DNA of 12,051 nt from Flavobacteriia bacterium (GTDB lineage: Bacteria > Bacteroidota > Bacteroidia > Flavobacteriales > Flavobacteriaceae). Below are positions 6,651-12,051 of the stretch, piece after piece (the first letter of the stretch is position 1; every line of letters starts with the position of its first letter). Location: assembly GCA_003973375.1 (NCBI GenBank), contig QNYL01000125.1, forward strand, positions 1 to 12,051, given 5' to 3'. The notes below the pieces were generated by a model. The model made no database searches. It was not told the origin of the DNA and saw only the letters and a list, made by a program, of their open reading frames with translations. The position numbers and the translations under genes were made by a program.

Positions 6651-7453
6651 CTTATATTGATGTCATTATTTTGGCCTTCATTGAAGGTATTACAGAATAT
6701 TTACCTGTTTCTTCAACCGGCCATATGATCATTGCTTCCTCATTTATGCATATTGCAGATGATGATTTTACGAAACTATTTACCATAGCAATTCAACTGG
6801 GAGCAATATTGGCTGTGGTGGTATTGTACTGGAAAAGATTTTTTCAAAGCATTGAATTTTATCTTAAACTACTGGTTGCTTTTATGCCTGCCGTTGTTTT
6901 AGGTTTATTATTTAATGATGTAATTGATGAATTGTTAGAAAGCCCCATTATTGTTGCGGTTTCATTAATTATAGGAGGCTTTATTCTGTTAAAGGTAGAC
7001 GACTGGTTTAAAGCCAATGAAGATCCTGACAGCGATCAGGATCATACCACCATCAGTTATAAAACCGCATTAAAAATAGGCTTTTTTCAGTGTATTGCCA
7101 TGATCCCGGGAACTTCAAGAAGCGGCTCTACCATTGTTGGCGGGATGACTCAAAAATTAAACAGAAAAACAGCTGCCGAATTTTCTTTCTTTCTGGCAGT
7201 ACCCACAATGTTTGGGGCAACCGCTAAAAAATTATACGATTATTTTAAGGCCGGTTTTACTTTGAGCAGCGAACAGATCAACTATTTGCTTCTCGGGAAT
7301 ATTATTGCATTTGTCGTTGCCATGTTTGCCATCAAATTGTTTATTGATTACTTAACAAAAAAGGGATTCAAGATCTTTGGTTATTATAGAATCATTATTG
7401 GATTGGCTATTATATTAATCCATTATTTCATCTATCCTCTTACAACCATTTGA
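6647..7453 (+). CDS. uppP: Undecaprenyl-diphosphatase UppP (BacA)
   Basis: 268 residues, the usual length of this polytopic inner-membrane phosphatase. It converts undecaprenyl diphosphate to the monophosphate, recycling the lipid carrier used for peptidoglycan and surface glycans; extra copies give bacitracin resistance. The two signature motifs are present: [14 protein letters not shown] (13-26), with Glu13, Glu17 and His26, and PGTSRSGST (154-162) with Arg158. About seven hydrophobic segments follow through the C-terminus. The ATG overlaps the DUF3098 stop by four bases, and its own TGA overlaps the truB ATG by one (TGATG), so translation is probably coupled in both directions. Nothing is missing or unusual in the active-site residues. 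Confidence 0.95.
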   Translation: MTYIDVIILAFIEGITEYLPVSSTGHMIIASSFMHIADDDFTKLFTIAIQLGAILAVVVLYWKRFFQSIEFYLKLLVAFMPAVVLGLLFNDVIDELLESPIIVAVSLIIGGFILLKVDDWFKANEDPDSDQDHTTISYKTALKIGFFQCIAMIPGTSRSGSTIVGGMTQKLNRKTAAEFSFFLAVPTMFGATAKKLYDYFKAGFTLSSEQINYLLLGNIIAFVVAMFAIKLFIDYLTKKGFKIFGYYRIIIGLAIILIHYFIYPLTTI

Positions 7454-8160
7454 TGCTCACAAAAGAAGATTTTTTAAACGGACAGGTAATTTTAATCGAC
7501 AAACCCTTGAAATGGACTTCCTTTCAGGTGGTTAATAAGCTTAGAGGCGCCCTGAAAAAACGTTTTAAGATCAGGAAGATCAAAGTTGGACATGCCGGCA
7601 CGCTTGATCCGCTTGCAACAGGGCTTTTGATTATTTGTACAGGAAAATTTACAAAAAAGATCAATCAGTTTCAAGCCGAAACAAAAGAGTACACCGGAAC
7701 ATTTACTTTGGGAGCCACCACTCCATCTTATGATCTGGAAACAGAAATTAATCAGGTTTTCCCAACAGAGCATCTTACCGAAGAACTGATCTTAAAGACC
7801 ACCCAAAAATTTACAGGTGAGATCGAACAGTTTCCACCCATTTTTTCTGCGATACAAAAGGATGGGGTACGCTTATATGATCTGGCAAGAAAAGGAGAAT
7901 CTGTTGAGATAAAATCGCGGAAAACGCATATCTACGAGTTTGAAATTACCCGGATCGAATTACCCAGGGTAGATTTTAGAGTGGTTTGCAGCAAAGGAAC
8001 CTACATCCGCTCTCTGGCCTACGACTTTGGAAAAAGTTTAAATTCAGGCGCACATCTTTCTGCCTTAAGGCGAACAAAAAGTGGCGATTTTAATGTAAAA
8101 GACGGGGTTTCTCCCGATGCTTTTGTGGAATCAATTTTTAAAGATGAAGAAAAATCTTAA
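7453..8160 (+). CDS. truB: tRNA pseudouridine-55 synthase TruB
   Basis: 235 residues from ATG 7453. TruB isomerises U55 in the T-loop of tRNAs. The catalytic aspartate is Asp52 in VGHAGTLDPLATG (45-57); the N-terminal GQVILIDKPLKWTSFQVV and the later CSKGTYIRSLAYDFG block, contacting the RNA, are also characteristic. The protein is about 80 residues shorter than E. coli TruB (314) and lacks the C-terminal PUA-type extension, which as I recall is normal for Bacteroidota. A TTG at 7450 in frame lies just upstream, but the ATG overlapping the uppP stop is the better start. It is last in the ftsX operon; only 18 bases separate its stop from the convergent gene, with no clear terminator. Confidence 0.94.
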   Translation: MLTKEDFLNGQVILIDKPLKWTSFQVVNKLRGALKKRFKIRKIKVGHAGTLDPLATGLLIICTGKFTKKINQFQAETKEYTGTFTLGATTPSYDLETEINQVFPTEHLTEELILKTTQKFTGEIEQFPPIFSAIQKDGVRLYDLARKGESVEIKSRKTHIYEFEITRIELPRVDFRVVCSKGTYIRSLAYDFGKSLNSGAHLSALRRTKSGDFNVKDGVSPDAFVESIFKDEEKS

Positions 8161-8178
8161 ATCTATTGAAAACCAACT

Positions 8179-8649
8179 TTATTTAAAAAAATGTGAGATC
8201 CAGCTTTCGTCGGCGGGTACCTCCCAGCAACAATCAAATTCGGCTTTGGTACTGATAAAATTATTAAAAACGATCGTTTTTTTGGTAATACTCCTGTTTT
8301 TAATCATCTTCTTAAAATCGGGAACTTCCTTTACCTGAACATATGCTCCCTGTTTAAAAAATACTTTGATCTTATCGATCAATGAAACTTTATAATCTTT
8401 TTCAAGCTGCTGAATAAATTCGATGATCTTTTCATTTTGTTCTAAACCAAGAGGAGTGTCTTCTGCAATAAAAAAGATCAGAAAACGATCGTATTCAAAC
8501 TTAAAATAAAATTTCACATCTGTAAAGCTTTCTAAAAAATCATTGGTTTTTTTAATGATCTCGGGTTGTTCCTTTTCATAAAACTTCCTGCCGGAAGGAT
8601 AGATCAGTATTTTTGAAAAATCGGTAATTTCCTGGTAATCTACAATCAT
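8179..8649 (-). CDS. Conserved Bacteroidota protein of unknown function
   Basis: 156 residues, soluble, no signal peptide or membrane segment. The C-terminal half, KIKVFFKQGAYVQVKEV (93-109), KKTIVFNNFISTKAEF (123-138) and WEVPADESWISHFF (142-155), resembles from memory a flavobacterial family of about 160 residues that databases often label 'ABC transporter ATPase'. That label is not supported here: there is no Walker A (GxxGxGKS/T), no ABC signature and no Walker B. The N-terminal part is more divergent from the family I remember. It begins 2 bases after the stop of the thioredoxin-like gene and is surely co-transcribed with it. Function is unknown; a partner role with the thioredoxin-fold protein is a reasonable guess only. 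Two adjacent cysteines (140-141) stand out. Confidence 0.78.
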   Translation of the reverse strand: MIVDYQEITDFSKILIYPSGRKFYEKEQPEIIKKTNDFLESFTDVKFYFKFEYDRFLIFFIAEDTPLGLEQNEKIIEFIQQLEKDYKVSLIDKIKVFFKQGAYVQVKEVPDFKKMIKNRSITKKTIVFNNFISTKAEFDCCWEVPADESWISHFFK

Positions 8650-8651
8650 AA

Positions 8652-9254
8652 TTATATCATTTTATCCATCAGTTCGAGAATCTCTTTCTCAATACTCTGG
8701 CCCTTATCATTATTATACCATACCTGAAGGTCCTTTTTCAGATCGGCATCCACTTCACCCCATTTTTCTTTATACGCCTTGATCTGTTCTACAACAGGTT
8801 TCGGATACGGGCCCCAGCTCCCTAAAACTTTCATCGATTCTTTTTCAACCAGAACAAGTTTAGGTATAGACCGTGAACCTTTGGTTAAAAAATGATCCAT
8901 CAATTCAGGATTCTCATCTCTGGAAATGATCTGCAGATCAATTTTAGGGTTTATTTCGGTAAATCTGTGTAATATCGGTAAAGAATGTGCTGCATCCCCG
9001 CACCAGCTTTCGGTAAGAACCAGCCATAGAAAGTCCTTTTTAACTTTTTCAGCTTTTTCCTTTGCTTTATCGGAGATCTTCAGTTGTTTGCTGAGACGTT
9101 TTAACCTCTTATCATTCAACTTAGAATATTCAAGAAATCTCTTATTCTGAGTAACTCCTGTCGATTTTCCTTCTTTTAAAAGATCGGATATAAGTTGTTT
9201 GTATTCAATAAAATTTTTACTGTCTTCCAGACTTTTTTCTATCAGTTCCTGCAT
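8652..9254 (-). CDS. Thioredoxin-family protein with one active-site Cys (WCGDA)
   Basis: 200 residues, cytoplasmic. A helical, lysine-rich N-terminus (1-72) precedes a thioredoxin-like fold: strand FLWLVLTESWCGDAAHSLPIL (75-95) with Cys85 at the usual active-site position, and a cis-proline region SRSIPKLVLV (127-136). The classical CxxC is reduced to C-G-D-A, so Cys85 is the only cysteine and dithiol oxidoreductase chemistry is unlikely; bacilliredoxin- or glutaredoxin-like monothiol chemistry or binding is possible. I believe this is the Thioredoxin_9 type seen in flavobacteria as 'thioredoxin family protein'. It lies 46 bases after tdh and 2 bases before a conserved gene of unknown function, consistent with one operon. 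No promoter box was found in front of it. Confidence 0.85.
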   Translation of the reverse strand: MQELIEKSLEDSKNFIEYKQLISDLLKEGKSTGVTQNKRFLEYSKLNDKRLKRLSKQLKISDKAKEKAEKVKKDFLWLVLTESWCGDAAHSLPILHRFTEINPKIDLQIISRDENPELMDHFLTKGSRSIPKLVLVEKESMKVLGSWGPYPKPVVEQIKAYKEKWGEVDADLKKDLQVWYNNDKGQSIEKEILELMDKMI

Positions 9255-9300
9255 AATTATTTATTTCACCTTTACAGACGAATTCTTATATCATTTCTTA

Positions 9301-10242
9301 CTAATAGGTGAAATGCAATCCTTCCAGCATGGTCTTAACCAGATCTTTCAACTCATAATTATGTTTCCAGTTCCAGTCTTTTCGGGCCTGCGAATCATCT
9401 ATGGTCTGCGGCCAGCTTTCAGCGATCTTTTGTCGGCTATCCGGTTTATAGGATATTTCAAATTCGGGAATAAAATTTTTGATCTCTTTGGCGATCTCAG
9501 CCGGATCAAAACTGATCGCTGCAATATTATAAGGGGTATATTTTTCAAATTGATCATGCTCCATCACTTTGATGGTAGCATCAATGGCATCTTCCATATA
9601 CATCATCGGCAGTACAGCATCTTCCTTTAAAAAACTCTTATAAGCCTTATATTTCTTGGCAGCATGGAAGATCTCAACAGCGTAATCGGTTGTACCTCCT
9701 CCCGGATTTGTTTTATAACTAATGATTCCCGGATAACGCACCGTACGAACATCCACACCATATTTTACATTGTAATAATTACACCAGTTTTCACCTGCTA
9801 CTTTACTTATTCCGTAAACCGTTGTCGGTTTCATAATGGTATCCTGAGGCGTATTTATTTTAGGAGAGTCCGGACCGAATACAGCAATGGAACTGGGCCA
9901 GAAGATCTTATCAACCAATTTCGCCTTGCCGATTTCCAATACATTGAAAAGAGAATTCATATTGAGGGTCCATGCTTTTTTGGGTCTCTTTTCTGCAATT
10001 GCAGATAACATGGCTGCCATTAAATATATATGATTGATCTTGTATTTTTTTACCACCCTTATAATTTCTTTTTTCTTTAAGGCATCGAGAATTTCAAAAG
10101 GACCCGATTCCATAACCTCATAATTACCGTTACGGATATCCGCTGCTACAACATTCTTTTTACCATAAATTTTTCTTAATTTAAGTGTGAGTTCTGTACC
10201 AATCTGACCGCTGGCACCGATGATCAATATTTTTGTGTCCAT
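9301..10242 (-). CDS. tdh: L-threonine 3-dehydrogenase, short-chain (epimerase-like) type
   Basis: 313 residues of the extended SDR superfamily. The NAD-binding motif is GASGQIG (9-15); the catalytic pair is Tyr143 and Lys147 in TVYGISK, with Ser117/Ser118 in FWPSSIAVFG. The blocks NHIYLMAAMLSA, LNMNSLFNVLEIGK, RYPGIISYKTNPGGGTTDYA and LPMMYMEDAIDATIKVME match my memory of the Flavobacterium frigidimaris threonine dehydrogenase and of animal Tdh, rather than GalE. The enzyme oxidises L-threonine to 2-amino-3-ketobutyrate, which the ligase Kbl splits to glycine and acetyl-CoA; kbl is not seen nearby. It is unrelated to the zinc-dependent E. coli Tdh. First gene of a leftward operon. ATG 10240-10242 places the Rossmann strand at the N-terminus as expected. 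Confidence 0.9.
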   Translation of the reverse strand: MDTKILIIGASGQIGTELTLKLRKIYGKKNVVAADIRNGNYEVMESGPFEILDALKKKEIIRVVKKYKINHIYLMAAMLSAIAEKRPKKAWTLNMNSLFNVLEIGKAKLVDKIFWPSSIAVFGPDSPKINTPQDTIMKPTTVYGISKVAGENWCNYYNVKYGVDVRTVRYPGIISYKTNPGGGTTDYAVEIFHAAKKYKAYKSFLKEDAVLPMMYMEDAIDATIKVMEHDQFEKYTPYNIAAISFDPAEIAKEIKNFIPEFEISYKPDSRQKIAESWPQTIDDSQARKDWNWKHNYELKDLVKTMLEGLHFTY

Positions 10243-10261
10243 GATGAGGTTTTTATGACTG

Positions 10262-10269
10262 CAAATATA
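10262..10269 (-). promoter_or_regulatory. Candidate -7 box TATATTTG for the tdh operon
   Basis: On the minus strand a perfect TAnnTTTG ends 19 bases before the tdh ATG, implying a leader of roughly 12-15 nt. No convincing TTTG at -33. It lies 55 bp from the rightward box at 10325, making a compact divergent promoter region. Confidence 0.42.
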
Positions 10270-10324
10270 AAATTATTAAATGTAATAGGGAGCTACTTTT
10301 ATTTTCTGTTGCATAATTTTTATG

Positions 10325-10332
10325 TATTTTTG
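10325..10332 (+). promoter_or_regulatory. Candidate -7 box TATTTTTG for the lipoprotein gene
   Basis: A perfect TAnnTTTG 19 bases before ATG 10352. A TTG at 10309-10311 is only 13 bp upstream, too close for a standard -33 box. Same arrangement and leader length as the tdh box on the opposite strand. Confidence 0.42.
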
Positions 10333-10351
10333 GAATCCTATTTAAAAGTAA

Positions 10352-10927
10352 ATGAACAGTTTAAAAATCTTTATCTTTTTTATCATTCTTCTGACTTTTT
10401 CATGTAAAAAAAATAAAGCACAGGAAGATGTTTTTCAGACTGAAAAACCAAGAGATACTACGCTTACAAATTACACTTTAAAGATTACAGAAAACCTGCA
10501 ACCCAAGGCTAAGGAACTGGTAAAAGACTGGGGCGAATATCAAAAAATTGATGAATTTTTACGCAATAACCAAAATACCAATGCTGAGGAAACCCTGTTC
10601 AACGCAGAGGAACTGGCCCGGTTAGCTCAGGAACTCAAAGATTCTATCCGTATTGAGACCTTTAAAACTCCTGATTACAGAATCCGTTTGAATGTAATCA
10701 ACAACGAGGCTTTACGACTAAAAGACATGTCAACCATACCTAATCTGTCCGCAAATGAAGTTTTAAGCGAATATCAAAAGATCTTTGAAGCTTTCAATGC
10801 GCTGAACTCAAAACTCAACAATAAAGTAAGCAAAGAAAAGATCAATAAAGAACTGAAGGATTTTATCGATGCCGTAGCCACAGACAGTGTTGTGATGGAT
10901 ACTGTTAAATATGAAGAATTTAAATAA
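10352..10927 (+). CDS. Predicted lipoprotein of unknown function
   Basis: 191 residues. The N-terminus MNSLKIFIFFIILLTFSC is a lipoprotein signal peptide; Cys18 would be the lipidated first residue of the mature protein, followed by KKNKAQED. The mature part is soluble, charged and probably mostly helical (for example 75-97, rich in Glu and Leu, and 160-174), with no recognised catalytic motif. I do not recognise the family. There is no textbook flavobacterial surface-export tag right after the cysteine, so outer-leaflet display is unclear. It is followed after 6 bases by a gene for another exported protein and is likely co-transcribed with it. Composition is somewhat more AT-rich than the genes to the left, but codon use looks like the same genome. 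Confidence 0.82.
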   Translation: MNSLKIFIFFIILLTFSCKKNKAQEDVFQTEKPRDTTLTNYTLKITENLQPKAKELVKDWGEYQKIDEFLRNNQNTNAEETLFNAEELARLAQELKDSIRIETFKTPDYRIRLNVINNEALRLKDMSTIPNLSANEVLSEYQKIFEAFNALNSKLNNKVSKEKINKELKDFIDAVATDSVVMDTVKYEEFK

Positions 10928-10933
10928 TAAATC

Positions 10934-11446
10934 ATGCTGTCAAAACGTTTCATACCCATATCATTTTTATTTCTGCTATTGATCAGTATTTCATCTGCAG
11001 CTCAAAATAAAAATAAAAAACTTATAAATCAGACCCTTGACCAATGGCATAAAGATGTTGCTGATTCCAATTTCGACAACTATTTTAATGCTTTTACAAA
11101 AGATGCTGTTTTTATAGGAACTGATGCAAACGAAATATGGAACGTTGAGGAATTTAAATCTTTCTCAAAACCTTATTTTGATAAAAAAAATACCTGGGTT
11201 TTTAAGCCCTTAAAGAGAAATATCTATTTTTCAGACGATCAAAAGATTGCCTGGTTTGATGAAATTCTGGATACCTGGATGGGCATTTGCAGAGGCTCAG
11301 GAGTTATGAAAAAAGAAAAAAATGGTCAATGGAAGATTGCACAATACGTCCTTTCAGTAACCGTACCCAATGATAATACGAAGGAAATAATAGAAGTTAA
11401 AAAAACAAATGATTCAATAATATTAAAGAAATTAAGTAATAAATAA
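10934..11446 (+). CDS. Exported SnoaL-like (NTF2-fold) protein
   Basis: 170 residues. Residues 1-23 form a signal peptide with a plausible cleavage after SISSAA (before Gln24); there is no lipobox cysteine. Residues about 28-145 fit the SnoaL_3/DUF4440-like NTF2 fold: an opening helix LINQTLDQWHKDVADSNFD (30-48), the DAVFIGTDANEIWNVEEF segment (57-74), and the closing strands RGSGVMKKEKNGQWKIAQY (120-138) followed by LSVTVPND. This fold forms a cone-shaped pocket used for small-ligand binding or catalysis; the ligand here is unknown. A lysine-rich tail of about 20 residues ends the protein. It starts 6 bases after the lipoprotein stop, so the two make an operon. ATG 10934 is the first start and fits the signal peptide. 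Confidence 0.85.
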   Translation: MLSKRFIPISFLFLLLISISSAAQNKNKKLINQTLDQWHKDVADSNFDNYFNAFTKDAVFIGTDANEIWNVEEFKSFSKPYFDKKNTWVFKPLKRNIYFSDDQKIAWFDEILDTWMGICRGSGVMKKEKNGQWKIAQYVLSVTVPNDNTKEIIEVKKTNDSIILKKLSNK

Positions 11447-11457
11447 TACATTTTTTA

Positions 11458-11465
11458 TATTTTTG
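11458..11465 (+). promoter_or_regulatory. Candidate -7 box TATTTTTG for the beta-propeller gene
   Basis: A perfect TAnnTTTG 28 bases before ATG 11494, within the 47-base gap after the SnoaL-like gene. No TTTG at -33. It suggests the propeller gene has its own promoter, although read-through from the upstream pair is possible. Confidence 0.4.
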
Positions 11466-11493
11466 CTGACGAAATTTAATCCCCTAACAAGCT

Positions 11494-12051
11494 ATGAGAA
11501 AATATCTTACCCTTATAATTATTTTTTCCACCTATTTTTCATTTGCACAATACAATGAGAATGCTCCCTGGTTGCAAAAGGATCAGATGAATAAAAATGC
11601 TGTATCCAAACTGTCATTAAAAGAGATCAACCAGAAATTTAACGATTATTTCAGGAACAGAGACTGGAAAGCCAAAGGAAGTGGTTATAAACCTTTTAAA
11701 AGATGGGAAGACCACTGGAAGAATTATTTACACAATGGAAATGTGGCTGCTCCTTCAGAACTCTGGAGTGCCTGGAAACAAAAGAAAGCCATTGCAAAAA
11801 AATACAACAATACCAGTAACTGGACTACCTTAGGACCTTATACTACAAATGCAAAAGCGGGACAGGGGCGTGTCAATACTTTTATCATTGACCCTAATAA
11901 TGCAAATACATATTATGTAGGAGCCCCCTCCGGAGGACTTTGGAAATCTACAGATAAAGGTAAAAACTGGACTCCTTTAACCGATGATCTGCCACAGATC
12001 GGAGTTTCTGGAATTGCCATCGATCCTAAAAATTCAAATATAATCTATATA
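11494..12051 (+). CDS. Secreted BNR/Asp-box beta-propeller protein, 5' part (3' end outside window)
   Basis: 186 codons are visible and the frame is open at the right edge. Residues 1-18 are a signal peptide (MRKYLTLIIIFSTYFSFA, then Gln19). A linker rich in Trp and Lys, with NDYFRNRDWKAKGSGYKPF (50-68), leads into a sialidase/VPS10-like propeller: NWTTLGP (109-115), GRVNTFIIDPNNANTYYVG (125-143), GGLWKSTDKGKNWTPLTDD (147-165) which holds the Asp-box SxDxGxxW (152-159), then GVSGIAIDPKNSNIIYI (170-186). In flavobacteria such proteins are typically around 1000 residues and end in a type IX sorting domain; that end is not visible, so T9SS export is inference. Enzymatic activity cannot be told; sialidase is not implied by Asp-boxes alone. 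Confidence 0.87.
   Translation, partial: MRKYLTLIIIFSTYFSFAQYNENAPWLQKDQMNKNAVSKLSLKEINQKFNDYFRNRDWKAKGSGYKPFKRWEDHWKNYLHNGNVAAPSELWSAWKQKKAIAKKYNNTSNWTTLGPYTTNAKAGQGRVNTFIIDPNNANTYYVGAPSGGLWKSTDKGKNWTPLTDDLPQIGVSGIAIDPKNSNIIYI

Noticed and set aside
7450..7452. TTG as start of truB
   Set aside because: ATG 7453 is the next codon and overlaps the uppP stop as TGATG, a standard coupling arrangement.
8117..8338. 73-codon open frame on the + strand
   Set aside because: It overlaps the end of truB and the antisense of the convergent gene, and its protein has no recognisable family feature.
8179..8649. ABC transporter ATPase
   Set aside because: Homologues often carry this label, but the protein is only 156 residues and has no Walker A, signature or Walker B motif.
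9199..9630. 143-codon open frame on the + strand
   Set aside because: It is antisense to the well-supported thioredoxin-like and tdh genes, and its product looks like a random low-complexity hydrophobic string.
1..12051. Defence system, CRISPR, mobile element, tRNA or riboswitch
   Set aside because: I looked for short spaced repeats, transposase or integrase motifs, cloverleaf patterns and long structured leaders. Gaps are at most 137 bases and none holds such structure.

Overview
The window looks like a conserved, mainly housekeeping stretch of a Bacteroidota chromosome, most likely family Flavobacteriaceae. The evidence is a gliding-motility gldC fragment, a FolK-deoxynucleoside kinase fusion, a short-chain (epimerase-like) threonine dehydrogenase, a DUF3098 gene between ftsX and uppP, an apparent type IX-type secreted beta-propeller protein, AT-rich DNA, a lack of clear Shine-Dalgarno sequences, and promoters of the TAnnTTTG type. 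I cannot name the genus.

Layout. Positions 1-242: 3' end of gldC (+). 239-1366: folK/dNK fusion (-), converging on gldC with overlapping stop codons. 1500-3260: sppA (+), divergent from folK. 3290-4880: rbfA followed by a LolC/LolE-type permease (-), the permease probably starting at TTG one base after the rbfA stop. 4947-5357: methylmalonyl-CoA epimerase (+), divergent from rbfA across a compact promoter region that contains an 8-bp inverted repeat. 5495-8160: envelope/RNA operon ftsX, DUF3098, uppP, truB (+), with stop/start overlaps at the last two joints. 8179-10242: operon read leftward, tdh, then a one-cysteine thioredoxin-fold protein, then a conserved Bacteroidota protein of unknown function. 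10352-11446: two small exported proteins (+), a lipoprotein and a SnoaL-like protein. 11494 to the right edge: 5' part of a secreted BNR/Asp-box beta-propeller protein (+).

How the genes fit together. Several themes are envelope-related: SppA clears signal peptides, the LolC/E-type permease belongs to the family that releases lipoproteins from the inner membrane, FtsX and UppP act in division and in lipid-carrier recycling for the wall, and GldC belongs to the gliding apparatus. Others are metabolic: FolK/dNK (folate plus deoxynucleoside salvage), Mce (methylmalonyl-CoA), Tdh (threonine). RbfA and TruB are ribosome and tRNA maturation factors.

No intergenic gap exceeds 140 bases. I saw no tRNA, rRNA, CRISPR array, insertion sequence, integrase, toxin-antitoxin pair or recognisable defence system. 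I do not think the window contains a spectacular new system. The best leads are small unknown proteins with tight, informative neighbours (DUF3098; the monocysteine thioredoxin pair; the lipoprotein/SnoaL pair) and two base-level patterns: a -7 box before nearly every transcription unit, and a high density of GATC.
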